A stretch of DNA of 64,000 bases from Clostridia bacterium (GTDB taxonomy: Bacteria; Bacillota; Clostridia; Lachnospirales; Anaerotignaceae). The position numbers and the translations under genes are program-made. Below are positions 62,743 to 64,000 of this stretch, in pieces. Under the pieces are notes generated by a model that was given only the letters and a program-made list of their open reading frames with translations, was not told the DNA's origin and searched no databases. The DNA lies in NCBI GenBank assembly GCA_900757025.1, contig CAAEMG010000007.1, positions 23,339 to 87,338 of the forward strand. The letters run 5' to 3'. How positions within the stretch are numbered: position 1 is the first letter of the stretch; the number at the start of each line of letters is the position of its first letter.

Positions 62743-63669
62743 TTACTGTGCATCAGCCCATGTTGTAATGTCGCCTGTGTAAATCTTGCTTACTGTTTCG
62801 GAAGAAAGTTCTTCTGTAGGGTTAGAGTTGTTTACTATTACGGCGATACCGTCCATAGCTATTGTCTGGCTTGTTACGCCTGCTTCTTTTTCGCTGTCTT
62901 TAAGGTCTCTTGATGCCATGCCGATGTCGCAGATACCGTCTATTGTGCTTGTTACGCCTGTTGTTGAGTCGCTCTGCTGAACTTCGATTTCAACATTTGG
63001 GCATACAGCGTTATATGCTTCTTTAAGTTTTTCCATTACGGGTGTTACGGAAGATGAACCTGCAACAACAATCTTGCCTGTTGCGCCGTTTGATGCAAAT
63101 TCTGCCGCATCGTCACTGCCGATATATCCGTTTTCGCTTATTACAGACTGTCCTTCTTTGCTCATAATAAAGTTTATAAAGTCCTGAGCAACATCGCTTG
63201 TTTCTTTGCCAAGAACAATGTTAAAAGGTCTTGCAACTTTGTATGTACCGTCTTTAATATCGTCCACCGTTGCCTCTGCCCCGTCTATTTTAAGTGCCTT
63301 TACGCTGTCATCAAGTGAGCCTAATGAAATATAGCCTATTGCATATTCGTTTCCCGCTACTGTTGTCATCATAACAGATGTACTGTTTGTAATGTTTGCG
63401 TCCTCTGTTGTATAATCAACCTTTTCGCCTGCATCGTTTTTCTTTTCAATGCCCATAAGCTCTATGAAAGCTCCTCTTGTGCCTGAGCCGTCTTCTCTTG
63501 AAACAACTGTAATGTCTTTTGAAGAATCAAAATCCGAGCCTGCCGAAGCCGAAACAGAAGCGTCTGCCTGTGATGATGAAGATGCTGAAGAATCTCCGCT
63601 TGATGAACAGCCTGCAAAGCTTGCTACAGCCATAGCCGCAATCACTATTGAAGTTATTATTTTTTTCAT
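62743..63669 (-). CDS. pstS: Phosphate ABC transporter substrate-binding lipoprotein PstS
   Basis: Extracytoplasmic phosphate receptor of 308 residues. A lipoprotein signal peptide (about 1-20) ends in FAGC with Cys21, then a Ser-rich linker. Phosphate-binding elements are REDGSGTRGAF and VVAGSSSVTPVMEKL; unusually, the order of the two half-domains appears swapped relative to many PstS, with the SREDGSGTR loop first. It ends after the TGDITTWAD motif. First gene of the pst operon. Confidence 0.93.
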   Translation of the reverse strand: MKKIITSIVIAAMAVASFAGCSSSGDSSASSSSQADASVSASAGSDFDSSKDITVVSREDGSGTRGAFIELMGIEKKNDAGEKVDYTTEDANITNSTSVMMTTVAGNEYAIGYISLGSLDDSVKALKIDGAEATVDDIKDGTYKVARPFNIVLGKETSDVAQDFINFIMSKEGQSVISENGYIGSDDAAEFASNGATGKIVVAGSSSVTPVMEKLKEAYNAVCPNVEIEVQQSDSTTGVTSTIDGICDIGMASRDLKDSEKEAGVTSQTIAMDGIAVIVNNSNPTEELSSETVSKIYTGDITTWADAQ

Positions 63670-63730
63670 TTTTATTACTCTCCTTTTTTGCTTTTCAAAT
63701 TCATTTCTTTTCTGTTACGTAAGCTATAAT

Positions 63731-63782
63731 AAAATTCAAAAGTAAAATTCAAAAGCCTCAGACCGTAAAGTAAATGTAAAAA
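63731..63782 (-). promoter_or_regulatory. pst operon control region
   Basis: A 12-bp tandem repeat AAAATTCAAAAG (63731-63742 and 63744-63755) covers a possible minus-strand promoter (TTGAAT, 17 bases, TTATAG). Upstream, the minus strand has repeated TTTAC units (TTTACATTTACTTTACGG, 63763-63780), which may be a PhoP-type box. Phosphate control is inferred from the operon. Confidence 0.5.
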
Positions 63783-63801
63783 GTTTATAAATATAAAAAA
63801 A

Positions 63802-63833
63802 GCTTATATGATAACAAAACATAATCATATAAG
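63802..63833 (-). terminator. Terminator of the SleB-like gene
   Basis: GCTTATATGAT and ATCATATAAGC 11-bp stem; the minus strand continues TTTTTTTATA. It lies 20 bases past the stop. Confidence 0.88.
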
Positions 63834-63852
63834 CCTTTTTTATTCTTAAAAT

Positions 63853-64000
63853 TTATTTTTTCCCAAATACGTGTCTTCCTACGGAATATGTAATGGGTAT
63901 CGACCAAATCCAGCGGCTCGTTGCCGTCTGCGGATTCCAATAATATAAAGCTCCGTCTGTTGGGTCAGCGCCGTTTATTGCGTCTGCCGCTGCCGGAAAA
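63853..64000 (-). CDS. SleB-like cell wall hydrolase (C-terminal 48 residues; 5' end outside window)
   Basis: The last 48 codons read AADAINGADPTDGALYYWNP, then TATSRWIW and SVGRHVFGKK before TAA. This is the end of the Hydrolase_2 (SleB/CwlJ) domain, a spore cortex-lytic transglycosylase, with the typical DPT.GALY(F/Y)..P and IG.H.F elements. The catalytic part lies beyond the right edge, so the exact member (SleB, CwlJ or a vegetative relative) cannot be decided. Confidence 0.82.
   Translation of the reverse strand, partial: FPAAADAINGADPTDGALYYWNPQTATSRWIWSIPITYSVGRHVFGKK

Noticed and set aside
1..64000. CRISPR array, prophage, integrase, complete IS element, rRNA or tRNA genes
   Set aside because: No regularly spaced repeats, phage or transposase genes, or tRNA/rRNA sequences were recognised when reading both strands; very short or diverged copies could have been missed.

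Overview
The window is a gene-dense stretch of a low-GC, endospore-forming Bacillota chromosome, most likely an anaerobe of class Clostridia (Lachnospiraceae or a neighbouring family). The evidence is a set of sporulation and germination genes (gpr, sigK, spmA/spmB, spoIIID and the end of a sleB-type hydrolase), protein arginine kinase (mcsB), AGGAGG ribosome sites almost everywhere, T-box, L20-leader, TPP and preQ1 RNA regulation, and ferredoxin, flavodoxin and rubrerythrin genes. Family-level placement is inference.

Layout. 1-2.75 kb: clpC (partial)-mcsB-mcsA stress operon with no ctsR in front. 2.9-5.45 kb: feoA-feoB and a Cys-rich Feo accessory protein. 5.75-10.3 kb: sppA, gpr and sigK (divergent), and a split ThrE-type exporter. 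10.9-15.4 kb: metG, then a TPP-riboswitch operon of tenA and an ABC ATPase and permease. 15.5-26 kb: a MATE remnant, a FAH-family hydrolase and the whole arginine block. In that block argC-argJ2-cdd1-argJ1-argB-argD runs left and argG, argH run right from a shared control region with ArgR-like boxes over both -10 elements. 26-28 kb: rubrerythrin, a Pr6Pr membrane protein and a ferredoxin. 28-34.4 kb: one housekeeping operon, rnhB-yraN-pgeF-DUF512-der-plsY-gpsA. 34.5-36 kb: a small DUF2325-DUF3793-flavodoxin cluster with TTAG/CTAA palindromes. 36-40.1 kb: rpsT; infC-rpmI-rplT behind an L20-type leader; thrS behind a T-box.

40.2-50.8 kb: a frameshifted MarR gene with a MATE pump, dinB with a chloramphenicol acetyltransferase homologue, a GT2 glycosyltransferase, a PHP histidinol-phosphatase, spmA-spmB, an AbrB regulator, and queT-queF behind a preQ1 riboswitch, then a nitrilase-family amidase. 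50.8-64 kb: spoIIID, a receiver-domain relic, GAPDH, a Na+-dependent transporter, an M20 amidohydrolase/carbonic anhydrase/GNAT cluster, a second MATE, a NUDIX hydrolase, and the pstS-pstC-pstA-pstB-phoU phosphate operon. The window ends in the 3' part of a SleB-like cell-wall hydrolase.

Most of the window is core chromosome; no phage, complete insertion sequence, CRISPR array, rRNA or tRNA gene was seen. The less ordinary content is regulatory: twin 28-bp operators before mcsA where ctsR would be expected, the palindromes of the flavodoxin cluster, paired ArgR boxes, an AUU start for infC, a possible slippage tract in a MarR gene, and two families of dispersed intergenic repeats. No convincing wholly new system was found; the best candidate for under-described biology is the DUF2325-DUF3793-flavodoxin cluster.
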